In this document: positions 49,447 to 59,989 of the stretch, in pieces
Position numbering within the stretch: position 1 is the stretch's first letter
Layout of the letters: every line of letters begins with the position of its first letter
Origin: Heliocidaris tuberculata
Lineage: Eukaryota > Echinodermata > Echinoidea > Camarodonta > Echinometridae
DNA: 64,000 nucleotides
Assembly (NCBI GenBank): GCA_025618425.1
Contig: CM046832.1
Coordinates: forward strand, 55,194,493-55,258,492
Direction of reading: 5' to 3'
Made by a program: the position numbers and the translations under genes
The notes under the pieces: model-generated
Databases searched by the model: none
Told to the model about the DNA's origin: nothing
Seen by the model: the letters and a program-made list of their open reading frames with translations, nothing else

Positions 49447-49734
49447 TAGGTGGGCTGTACTTAAAGTACAGACCACCTCCTGTTTTTGTACGAATTTTTC
49501 TTTGTTATTATTTATCTAACTTTTATTTCTACCCATTTTTTTGTAGGCACAATATCTCCAAAACGGCTTATTCAAGAGTACCCAAATTTTGTACAATGGC
49601 AGATATGGTTATTGTCTCAGCAAAGAAATTTTTCAACCAAGTCAATTAATTTTGTACTGAATTGCGACATATGCCATATCTCTGCAATAGAAAGTCATAA
49701 TACATGTATAACCATATTTGGCATGATGGATAAT

Positions 49735-49895
49735 GAAAATAATAATAATAGCTACATTTATATTGCGCACATATCCATCCCAGGGGATGCTCAAGGCGCC
49801 TACAAAGTACTACTATTACCCTGGTTTTAGCCGTGCTGCCCTAAGGCCCTGAAAGCATTCAAGGAATCAGTTCCTACCAGGTACCCATTTACTAA
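49735..49895 (+). repeat. SINE tail-like segment
   Basis: AATAATAATAG, then GCTCAAGGCGCC and CCTACCAGGTACCCATTTAC. The last part is the inverse of the SINE tail at 425-640. It lies inside the TA-flanked element. Confidence 0.55.
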
Positions 49896-50028
49896 TTACA
49901 TAAGAAATTGTTTAAACATAGGGTGCGTGCGCGTATGCGCGCGTCGGTAAAGTTTAAAATTTTGAAAATGCTCAAAATGGCCTATACGTAATTTTAGGAA
50001 TGTTTCAGGCCCTTTGAAGATTTTGAAG

Positions 50029-50117
50029 TGCATGTGCATGTGTGCATGTGCATGTGCATGTGCATGTGCATGTGCATGTGTGCATGTGCATGTGTGCATG
50101 TGTGCATGTGCATGTGT
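50029..50117. repeat. (TGTGCA)n minisatellite
   Basis: Alternating ATGTGC and ATGTGTGC units, inside the TA-flanked element. Confidence 0.93.
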
Positions 50118-50325
50118 TATAGTATGAGCACGGAAGCAGAAATACGCACATGTTACGCACATGTACGCGCATGCGCGCACAAGTGTAATAATGCTTGAAA
50201 TACTTTAGGTTTGACTTTTCATGTGTTTTATATTATTTTTCAATCATATCCAGTCTAAGGCGTGAACTCCCCTAAATTCCTGACTGTTCTACAGCCCACC
50301 TATATAGTTTACTTGTTTAACTCTA

Positions 50326-50655
50326 GTTTCAATAATAAGTAATTAAATTGTGAAAATTGTATTGCTTTCTCAAAAGTAGTCAAATGATATTGTTAGGATT
50401 ATGTAAACACACCATTGTCAATCTGCGCCTTTTTGTAATAGAGAGCTGGCAAGGTAATTGTGTAATTAACACATGAATGGTAGATTTCAGCATGGCAGCC
50501 ACATAACCCAAATACTTAGCAAGCTCCTCTATTATATCTTGTCAAACAGGTGCAGATGGACACTGCGTGTGTTTACATAATCCTGACAATATCATTTGAC
50601 TACTTTTGAGAAAGAAATACAATTTTCACAATTTAATAACTTATTATTGAAATGC
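50326..50655 (+). mobile_element. Composite fold-back element, palindromic part
   Basis: Arms at about 50340-50450 and 50517-50655 share GTCAAATGATATTGT, AGGATTATGTAAACACA and AAAGTAG. It matches 11390-11715 and 21822-22030. Confidence 0.8.
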
Positions 50656-52250
50656 TTCAGGCTTGTGAATTTAATTAATCTTGACAGTACCTTTCACGTA
50701 CAGAAATACCTCTCGACTAAGTAGCCCACACGAGATATCCCATCATTATCCATGTCCTTATCCATGTCAATGACAACATAATTGCACGGGGTAGGGGTAA
50801 CGTCTATTACCAGGAAAGTAACTTTCTAACTTAAAAGCTTTGTCAGCGCTGGCGAGCGAGCAAAGCGAACCTGACAGTTTTTGACAATTAATGACAATGT
50901 AACTTTGTCGTAAAAAAAATATACATAAATAAAATTACAAAAGGACTAGCTGGGGTGGGCTGAAGCCCCAGCCTCCCGCTTCCTACGCCTATGCTTAGAA
51001 GTGTAAATTATCGCAGTTATCATTTCGGCAGCAGGTGGGTGTGTTGCTGGCTTCTTCTTGGTGACCTCTTTGGTGCTTGGGAAGGATTGATTTGTTTATG
51101 AATTTAGATGGTTCACTCGTTTCTTGTTTGTTTGTTGTTGTTTGATGTGAGTTGATATCAGCAATGACTTTGAAAAGATAATTGTAATATCACATTCAAA
51201 ACAAACATAGAGAGCTACATTATATACAAGGCGCCTACCTTTCAAACAAAAGATTGGGCACTTTTTTTTGTTTTCTTGTTTTTTGTTTTTTTGGTTAAAA
51301 CCTCAAGTAGGGCGTTGAATGGAAATCCCTTGTTAAGCTTGTGAAGCAAATCACGTTTCCTATACCCCTTTGGTGACTGCATGTGTCATAAAGTGAAAGG
51401 GAAATTTTAGTTTTTATAGTAGTACACTTGCACAGCCAAAGAATTTATACAGGGACAAGAGGCCCGAGCGTCTCCTAACAGTTATAGGATTCTGTCGTAT
51501 AATTCATAATAAACGAATATACACACACCCATGCACATACACCATGACATACACACACCTCCCACCACCTACGCGCGCACCCTAGTCGACAACTTCACAA
51601 GGTCTTGTTTGGTATTTAATGCTTTATTCGTTTCAAAGCACAAAATAACTGGCTCACCGCAAATGTGGACTACAAAGTGGGTGTCAGTTTTCTAGACAGT
51701 GAGTAAAGTGCCCGTCTGAGAAATGTCATTGAATTCGATGGGTCTAAAGATACACTTCAGGAGCAGCGAACATGCGAGTGTTTGATTTACAGCAAAGGAA
51801 AAGGACGCTGAAATTACATCGAAGAAGTCGCAGAGTTTGCACGAGCTTAAATTTCAAAGAATTAAACGTTGCAAAGACTAAATGGCTGAAGTGACTGAAG
51901 TAGAGTGCATTGGAAACAAGGCTTCCTTAAATGCATATTTTCGTTCAGATACTTTTCTAAAAGGAAATACTTTAATCGTTCCTCCTGGCAGTATCTCGTA
52001 AACGATATTCAACTAAAGATCCTTCCTGATACTAAAGTCCAGTGCTTTATGTGTACTTGAATAACCATTTCTGTGGAATTTAAATCTGCAATGAATAAAG
52101 GTGTCCTCCATTTTTCTGAAGCATCTTATTTAGACGATTTTTTTTTGTACAGAGTGCAGGACCGACACAAATGTCTCATAAGTCGCTCTCGATAACCTAG
52201 CTATAATTTTTTTAGCAGTGTCAGGTAAAAATAAATCACAATTCTGCAGA
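50656..52250. other. No gene seen
   Basis: No exon recognised. Short GT/T-rich and CA-rich stretches near 51110-51290 and 51520-51570. Confidence 0.5.
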
Positions 52251-52430
52251 AGGTATTTACAGTCTTATGAATTCCAAGTTCTACGTTTAACTTTCAAAAG
52301 TGAATGCAAATGAAATATAGAAAGATTGATGTCTCGGAGAAGGTAAATTTACAATCTTATAAATTTCAAGGTCTGCGTTAAACTTTCAAAAGTGAATGCA
52401 ACTACAATATAAAAAGATTGATGCCTTGGA
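52251..52430 (+). repeat. 90-bp tandem duplication
   Basis: Units 52251-52340 and 52341-52430 share AACTTTCAAAAGTGAATGCA, AAAGATTGATG and AGGTA-TTTACA, with about 20% differences. Confidence 0.88.
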
Positions 52431-53880
52431 GAAAGCAATTATGTACCGCGATATCAAGTAAGCCTTTCATCCATTCTTTGGGGACTTCTTCCCTAGGAGG
52501 AATTGAACTATAAGCAAAAAAGATCAGGTCTTCAAACAAATGTGTCGCAATAGTTAATTTTATTATCACTGGTTGTGTTTAATTTTCAATCAAAACTATG
52601 TGTCAAACAAATATGCATTTTCCAAAATATAGAAATATGTAACTAACATCGTGTCATAGGGTCATAAAAAAATTATACGGGATTACACGAGGGGATGCAT
52701 AGAGACTTTGAACAAATATATAATCAACTCTTCATTTAGGCTTCTTGTTTTGCCAGTTGTTGGTTATTCTTTTGCTGCGTATTTTTTTAATCTGTAATGT
52801 AATATCACTGAAATCAAACTAATGTTGTAATGTAACAATTCTTCTTAATATGTATCATCACAGTCTGTACACTGTCAAAAGCTTTTGTTTCACTTTTACC
52901 CGTTCATTCAGTCGCTCCTAGTATTGACAAATAAATACAGCTATCCAAACATATACGATTTTTTAAATAGATATTCAGTAATTAAGGATATTAATCTTGT
53001 TTTAAAATAAAAATTAAAAAATTGTGAAATTGAATTGTAAATTGCTATATTTTATGAAGAGTCAACCTGGAGTCTTTTAGTTTTGTACTTTATACGTAGG
53101 CAAATGAGAAAATAAATCAGCTTTTAGGTTTATATGAAATTATCAACAACAAAAAAATATATTTTCGCGATAAAGGGCTACTTCTTATGTCATTCCTAAG
53201 TTGCTAGGTCTAACGAAACTGACCAGTAAATTGATCTCAATATTGGTAGTTATTTTGAGACTTTCAAAAGGTGATAAATTCGTGAATGGCCGTATCGAAG
53301 TCCTCCACCAATACGCGTAATAGCTCATATCAAATTGATACTCGTTGGGGGAAATTGTCACGATCCGTCGACACAATAAATAACACGCTCTTCTGGATAT
53401 CAAACAAACTTAACGGCTACCCAGTTTCTGGGCTACCCTTGCTAATATGATTGTTTCATGCATGTAACACGAATGTTGCTCAGATCTAATTAAGACCCCT
53501 CGGCCTTTTATGGTCTTGATACTCTGCAATTAACTAACGGGATGACGGCAGGCACTCGAGTATGAGAAGCTCTCAAGCAGGCAATTGAAAGACCTAATCG
53601 CCATGAATATAATATACGAGAGAGGAGAATTCTCCTTCAGGTGTTTTGAAGTTTTCCGAACCACGTGGGGAGATACATTTAATGATTCATAGCATTTTCG
53701 GAATGCATAGGGAAACTTTATAGGTTGAAAATTAGATTATTATATGCTTCAATTGATATGACACGTTTTACTTGTCATATTTACTCACCCTAATACATTT
53801 TTGAGAAAGCTTCCATCGCATTTTTACAAGAATTCTTATACAATTTATCAAATTTACTTAATTTCATATAGGCTGATATA
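52431..53880. other. No gene seen
   Basis: AT-rich; nothing recognised. Confidence 0.55.
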
Positions 53881-54922
53881 CAGTGCGCCCCAGAAAAAAA
53901 CGAAACCCTAAAATAAAGGGTTATTGTGACCACACCATGTGCTCTATGACAATAATTATCTATTTCCCATAAACTAGAAGTATTATGCTTTTAAATGATA
54001 TCTAGATGGCATCCATCCGTACGTGATTTACAGAGCCGCAGCATTTTGAAAATGACATGTAAAAACTCAGTAGTGCCGGATTTGGGTAAAACCATGAAAA
54101 CGTTAGGTCACATGCGAACTTGACCCAAATGTAACATTACTTTTAAAACCCTATGAACAGACTGCTTTCATCTGTTTCTTTCAATAATTATGGTAAGGAT
54201 AACACCCTCATCATAAAATAAATTATGGTCAACATTTTGTCGATGTTGGGGGTAAAGAAAGGGCATATTTTGTATTCAAATGGTACCTCCAATCGAAGCA
54301 AATTTTTTCCATTTTCTGAACTGAAGTTTCTTTTAAGAAAAAAGCAGACAGAAAGTTGATATTATTCATAAAAGTAAAGTGAGTGGAAGTTTCCATTGCC
54401 AGATGGAAATACAAGGTAGAAAGGGCACATAAGGCAGAAAAGTATCATGATTATGGCAATTTCCCACCTCACGAAGGGCACCTTTTCCATCACACGAAGG
54501 GCACTTTTTCATCTTTTGAGGGATATTTATTGATTTTGTAAATTTGGGGGGCGTATGCCCCTGCCACAACTGGAAATTAGTATTGACCCGGTGTGTTTTA
54601 TGAATTTCTGATTGAATGTAAGCCATAACACAAGGGAATTTCACGTACCATATCTCTTAAGGCTGGTATTTTTATTTAATCATTTTCGCATGTGATACTA
54701 ACGTTTTCACGGTTTTACCCAAATCCGGCACAACTGAGATATTACATGTCATTTTCAAAATGCTGCTGCTCGGTAAAGCATGTACGGATCGATGCCATCA
54801 AGGTATCATTTAGAAGCATAATACTTCTAGTTTATGGAAAATGAAAAATAATTGTCATAGAGCACATAATGTGGTCACAATAACCCTTTGTTTTAAGGTT
54901 TCGTTTTTTCTGGGACGCACTG
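53881..54922. mobile_element. Non-autonomous Tc1/mariner-like element, 1042 bp
   Basis: The ends are CAGTGCGCCCCAGAAAAAAA and the inverse of TTTTTTCTGGGACGCACTG, with TA on both sides. The inverted repeats are long, about 240 bp (53881-54122 and 54680-54922), and imperfect. The roughly 555-bp centre shows no transposase frame. Confidence 0.9.
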
Positions 54923-54973
54923 TATATATATATATATATATATAGCATCTCTGCAACGCTGTCCATATAGTTT

Positions 54974-56772
54974 GGGAGCCTGTCCCGAAATAGTCACCCC
55001 ATTTTACCCATAAGATTTGACCCCGTAAAGTTGCTTAGACCATCTAAGTCTTTGACAAAAGAGGTTGTCAGTCAGACCGTAGCCGCCGGGTTTAGCCCCC
55101 TGAGCCCCCAAAAGAGCCCCCAAAGTTGGGTCAGTAGGAAATAGTATGACTAGATATTACAAAACACACCCCCAAAAAATGACAAAAATTTCCATCTGGA
55201 TGGGGTGTCAGACGGCCCCTAAAAATTGTGGTAGATTTTTCCCCTTGAAACCCAGGGACCAAATTTTGTCAGAATGAAGAGCTATTTATGTACATTCCAA
55301 AAATATAAAAATTGACAAAATTGTCCATCGGAAAGAGGGTGTCAGACCCCTTGAAATAAAAACCCCAAAGTGCTCTTTGACAACCCTTTGCCCTCCAAAA
55401 TGCTCTGTATGTAAAGAAAAGACATTTTCTTACCTTCTTTTGACTATGATAATAATCTTCTTGAGGTTCAATTTGGATTTAATTGGTCTTTTGTTTAAAG
55501 GGTCTATTCAAAGAAAATCACAAATATGGCAAATAATGTATTATTAGAAAGTGGGAAGCTTATACAGATGGCAATTGTATAAGTTTTACGTCAAGTGATT
55601 TAAAAAATGATTTAAAAATAACACAAATAAAACCACTTCTCATCATGGGATATCCGAGCGATTCGCCAGAAATATAGCGATGTTTTGATGACGTCACAAG
55701 GGTGACAACCATGCCTAAGCAGACGACGTCCTATAACGAATGAACGTAATTACAATGCAATTATTTCTCAAATTATAAAGAGTTTGGTGTATTTAAACAT
55801 GGCCGTATTTCAAACCATTCCAAAAGGGGAGTGAAACCAATTCTGATTACTAAAATATTTTGTTAGTAAATATATAGCATAAGGATCAATGATCAATCAA
55901 AGAAACCGCACTTTCGAATTGAAAAGCATGGACGGTATACACCTCTTGAAACGCCGAAAATGCCGTGGTGCATGCAGCTGAAAACACAATGGCGTCTTAT
56001 TTCGTTTACAAGCTACTGCTTCCTTTATTTTTTTTAACGCTGTATTTTTTATCAAGATAATACCATACACGAAGTTTAGAGTGAGGCAACAGATTAATAT
56101 TTAGACTGACGCTAGTGCAGTAAGAGAAATAAATGAAGAGGAGATGACAAAACAGGCACTGAAAATGTGTAAGATGTTATGGGACATCGTCTGCTTTATA
56201 GGCAGGATTGGTCCCTGGCGTGATGTCACGTATCTCAGCAGCGTTCGAAGAGCTCTTCAGGTGCTATAGCGGGGCTGTATTTTATCACTTTATAATTGGT
56301 AAATAATCATTATTTCAAATGTTTCCATACGTTGAATTTTGATAACTCTGTTTAATCTAAGCTTTACCTACGCGATAATAAGAATCGAATAAATATCTTA
56401 AAATCAATAGAGTTCTGCTTTAATAAGTTATTAAATTATTAATTAAATTATAAGAATTAAGGGGGAAAATTTACCTCAATTCTTAGGAGCCGTCTGACAA
56501 CCCATTCCAACGGAAGTTTTTGTCAGTTTTTTGTGTTTTGTAATGTCCAGTCATACTATTTCCTACTGACAAAGTTTGGTGCATGGGGGAGATGGGGTGT
56601 ATCGACATGACTTTGGGGTCTCTTTGGGGGGCTCTGGGAGCTAAACCCGGCGACTACGGTCAGGCTGACAACCTTTTTGTCAATGACTTAGATGATATAA
56701 GTAACTTTAACCATGTTTAAGGGGTCAAATCTTATGGGTAAATGGGGTGACTATTTCGGGACAGGCTCCTGG
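54974..56772. mobile_element. DNA element with ~310-bp terminal inverted repeats (GGGAGCCTGTCCCG family)
   Basis: The left end (54974-55270) and the inverse right end (about 56460-56772) share GGGAGCCTGTCCCG, AATAGTCACCCCATTT, the GCCGGGTTTAG stretch and CATACTATTTCCTA. Related ends occur at 11790-12295 and 48934-49400. The centre (55440-56455) is AT-rich with no recognisable transposase. A clear target duplication was not found. Confidence 0.75.
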
Positions 56773-57235
56773 CCTATAACATGTTTACTGAAATGCTTAC
56801 TGACTTTTATCGTGGATTACAGTACCGGTACTATTTTTATTTCTATTTTGATGACAAACATTTGATATTCCTCCTATCTGAAATGCTGTATATGTCATTT
56901 TACTGAAATCAATTTATTTAAAATTCAACACTTTCATTTTGCCATCTCTCTCAAAGCATACAGTGCGAGTCAGTGAAATCTAACCCACATTCATCCCTCA
57001 ATATCTGACGAACAAATAAAAATTGTGAACAATAATGCTTGTATGATAGCTTATGCATTTCCCTCTATTAAGATATGCAAACTATCCAAATCTGATACTA
57101 TCTGATTCTTTGTGTAATGTAGATTTAAATGTGATTTATAGGGTATTGTTCTTTTTTTTTTCGATTCACTCATCCATATCTGGTAGAAGACAATCTCCAT
57201 CACACCTTTTATTCTCTCTCTCACTTCCATTCTCC

Positions 57236-57272
<37 letters not shown>

Positions 57273-59156
57273 GGATGTAGAATATTATATTTCATTTTCA
57301 TGAAAATGGAGAAATGAAAGAAGACCTCATTCCAGGCTGCCGTATTAACACGGAGCGATTTATCAAGGTGTGGAGTTTACTACTTGTTTATTTCTACATA
57401 TTTCTACATTCCTACGTCAAGTAATTCACCGATTAAGCAGTTGAGCTCCATTCTGAAAAAAAAAACTTCAAATAAAATATAAAGACAATTTTAATCAGGA
57501 AAGAAGATATTCGTTATCAGTAATTACTACTCTTAATCATGAGCGACAGATCTGGGGTATACGACGCTGACGGGGAAATTGTAATACTGATTGTGTACAT
57601 GGAAACCTTATGGCTTGCTAGCTTTGTACTTTTTCAAAATGGCCATATTGTTAATCTTTTGAGGCGCTTTGTCTTTGGAACACCTATGGATCTGAATTAT
57701 TTACTGATGTTTGGTAATGAACATTTCGAAATAAAATGACTGGGAACTAGTAGGAAAAAGGAGGAAAAACATTTTAGGTCTGTAAGTTTTCAGATATGGA
57801 ACGCGGCCTTATTTCATCATTAGTGATCGGCGTGAAATACAATCGTTTACTGAGTTACTCATCACTTTTATCTCAAAGTATTTGAACAAAACAATAAACG
57901 GAACCGTAGTAATAAATGATCAAGTAAATGGTTAGGTTTTGAATTTTGCATTGATACAAGTTTGTAAGTTTTAATGCCCATGGGAGCATTTCTTTCAAGC
58001 GTGATTATGAAAATCGTATTAAGCATATGATATGTAGATCGCTCTTGAAATGGAACAAAAAAGACGGACTCTTCCTTCCTGATAAAAAATCAATTCTTGA
58101 AGAGAAAACCTTTGGGGAAATCATTGCAGGAAATCAGTGGAAATTAATGGATATCCAATATTATGTAAAACCTCTAAGTTTTAAAGATACATACCGGAAA
58201 CGAGTGATTATTGCCTTTCCTTTACTTCTCCGAGTTCAGGGGCAAGAAAAACAAGGGTAACCATATTTCTTCTTAAGTTCCGCAATCGCCTGATGACATA
58301 GTTTATATGATTTTTCAGTTTCTTTTTTTTTTTTTTTTTTTTTTTTTTGCAGTGTGGTGAGTGGTAGAAGAATTTGGAAAAGAGTAAAGATTGAAAGCAA
58401 AAGGGCGTTTGTTTTTAATTCGTTTGACGAATTTTCAAGGATATTGATTTTATATCAGCGCAATTCTGACGAAAACACAAAAGTTCACCCATATCAATTA
58501 AAATTAGATTATTCAATTGTTCTTAAGCTCGTTCGAGGTTTGCTCGGAAAAAAAAAATAATCACGAATGTTTCGACATTTGAAGCAATATAACACGTGTT
58601 TTCCCTGAATATTACGATGATTTCAAAGTAACAAATTTTGGAATGAAATCAGTGTATCGAAGCTTGATTGAAGAGCTTTCTCCACTGGCAAGGTTAAATC
58701 ACAACGTCCCTCGGAATTCGCCCTCCATAGAAATTGCTAATTTATGAGGATGTGTACAAAATAAAAAGCAAAGGCAAATAAAAAACAACTGATTTCAAAA
58801 AGAAAAGGGGCAACAGGACAGAAGTTGAGGAAGGAAAGGTAGAAAGGAGAAGATGGTCGGTCAGAAACCATTTTGACCAGGCGCTCCCTGATTTAATGGC
58901 GGTCAAAGTGGGGAGAGACAGCTAGCATAAATCGCAAGTGCGTGCTTCGCCTTTTTATCGATAAACAAAAAGCTGCGCATATACAGCAGTCGTTCAAAGA
59001 AAATAATGCTATGGATTTATTATTCAAAGGTGACAATGGATGGACAAAATTACACGGAGAATAAACAAAAACACATAGAATAAAAAAATCATCTCTCTTT
59101 TCGGCACTTCAACCCGATGTCCTTCAACCATTAACATGTCAAGAGACAATAAGATA
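56773..59156. other. No confirmed gene
   Basis: CT microsatellite at 57237-57270 and a long T run at 58324-58348. Two neighbouring open frames (58027-58256 and 58353-58560) could be joined by a small intron. Confidence 0.45.
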
Positions 59157-59164
59157 TGTATATA

Positions 59165-59217
<53 letters not shown>
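59157..59217. repeat. (AT)n microsatellite at the Penelope-like 3' end
   Basis: AT dinucleotides bordering the element remnant. A second AT tract (59931-59989) borders its other side. Confidence 0.93.
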
Positions 59218-59218
<1 letters not shown>

Positions 59219-59219
59219 A

Positions 59220-59647
59220 AGAAAACTGCTAAAAGCGTTTGTAATGCATTGTGGCCAATTTTATTTTTCTACTCAAATTTTCGACGCTCCCTGGCGTCTT
59301 CTTCAGGAGAACAATAAATGATAAGGTATCATACAAATAATTGAAATAGTTATAGTTATAGCGCGCGCATCCTCAGTCAGATATAGGTTGCTTAGAAACC
59401 GTCTCTCTTGGAGATCTGACTGAGGATGCGCGCGCTTTACAAAAAAATGATGGATATAATTATGCAGATGAGAAAAGAGTAATGTGCGCGCTTCATTATA
59501 ACGTAATTTACGTAATTAACGTAATAATACACAAAATCCCAAGTAGTATTAGCGGCAAAGATTCAAAATAATAGTATTGAAACAAAGAAGGAGAATTGAT
59601 ACCAAATCATTATTAAAGAACATGTGATTGAAAAGATACAAAAAAAC
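59220..59647 (-). mobile_element. 3' region of the Penelope-like element
   Basis: Downstream of the endonuclease stop on the minus strand. It contains a perfect 22-bp hairpin (59361-59435), then CTGAAGA-GACGC-CAGGGA-GCGTC-GAAA (about 59277-59308), a hammerhead-ribozyme-like core, and ends at an AT microsatellite. Penelope-like elements are known to carry hammerhead motifs in their terminal repeats. Confidence 0.55.
59361..59435. repeat. Perfect 22-bp inverted repeat
   Basis: GCGCGCGCATCCTCAGTCAG plus AT (59361-59382) is exactly repeated in inverse at 59414-59435. The 31-base loop can form a further GGTT/AACC stem. Confidence 0.95.
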
Positions 59648-59929
59648 CTAGCGAAAATATGTAAATCCATTGAGAAAGTAAAGATCTCTGTTAAGACCTT
59701 TTCCTTCAAAACTTCTGCTCTTAACAATTGCCCGTAATTCGGCAATTTTCCTATCGTCGGCTGACTTATAGTCTCCACCGAAAAGGCAAACCTTGACATC
59801 CGCAACTGAGTGATTGGGAAGGCTGAAGTGTTTAGCTACAGGGAGATCATTCCGTCTTTTGTTGATGGATGATCTGTGGTTGTTAAAACGCATCCGAAAT
59901 TTGGTGCTAGTCTCACCAACATACACAAC

Positions 59930-59930
<1 letters not shown>
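59648..59930 (-). pseudogene. Penelope-like retroelement GIY-YIG endonuclease, 3' fragment
   Basis: About 94 codons remain open on the minus strand: VYVGETSTKFRMRFNNHR, then DLPVAKHFSLPNHS, KIAELRAIVKSRSFEGKGLN and a TAG. The YVGET start, the R...H of the helix, the VAKHF...H segment and a glutamate in the later helix fit the C-terminal GIY-YIG nuclease of Penelope-like elements. This domain nicks DNA for insertion. The reverse transcriptase that should precede it is absent: an AT microsatellite lies directly upstream (59931-59989). The stop marks the true protein end. Confidence 0.8.
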
Positions 59931-59985
<55 letters not shown>

Positions 59986-59989
59986 TATA

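Larger units (their letters stand above)
49449..50300. mobile_element. TA-flanked element with GGTGGGCTGT termini, 852 bp, nested
   Basis: TA|GGTGGGCTGT at 49447-49458 and ACAGCCCACC|TA at 50291-50302 give 10-bp inverse termini and a TA duplication. It splits the composite repeat on either side. Inside are a SINE-like tail (49735-49890) and a TGTGCA minisatellite (50029-50117). No transposase was seen. Confidence 0.75.
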
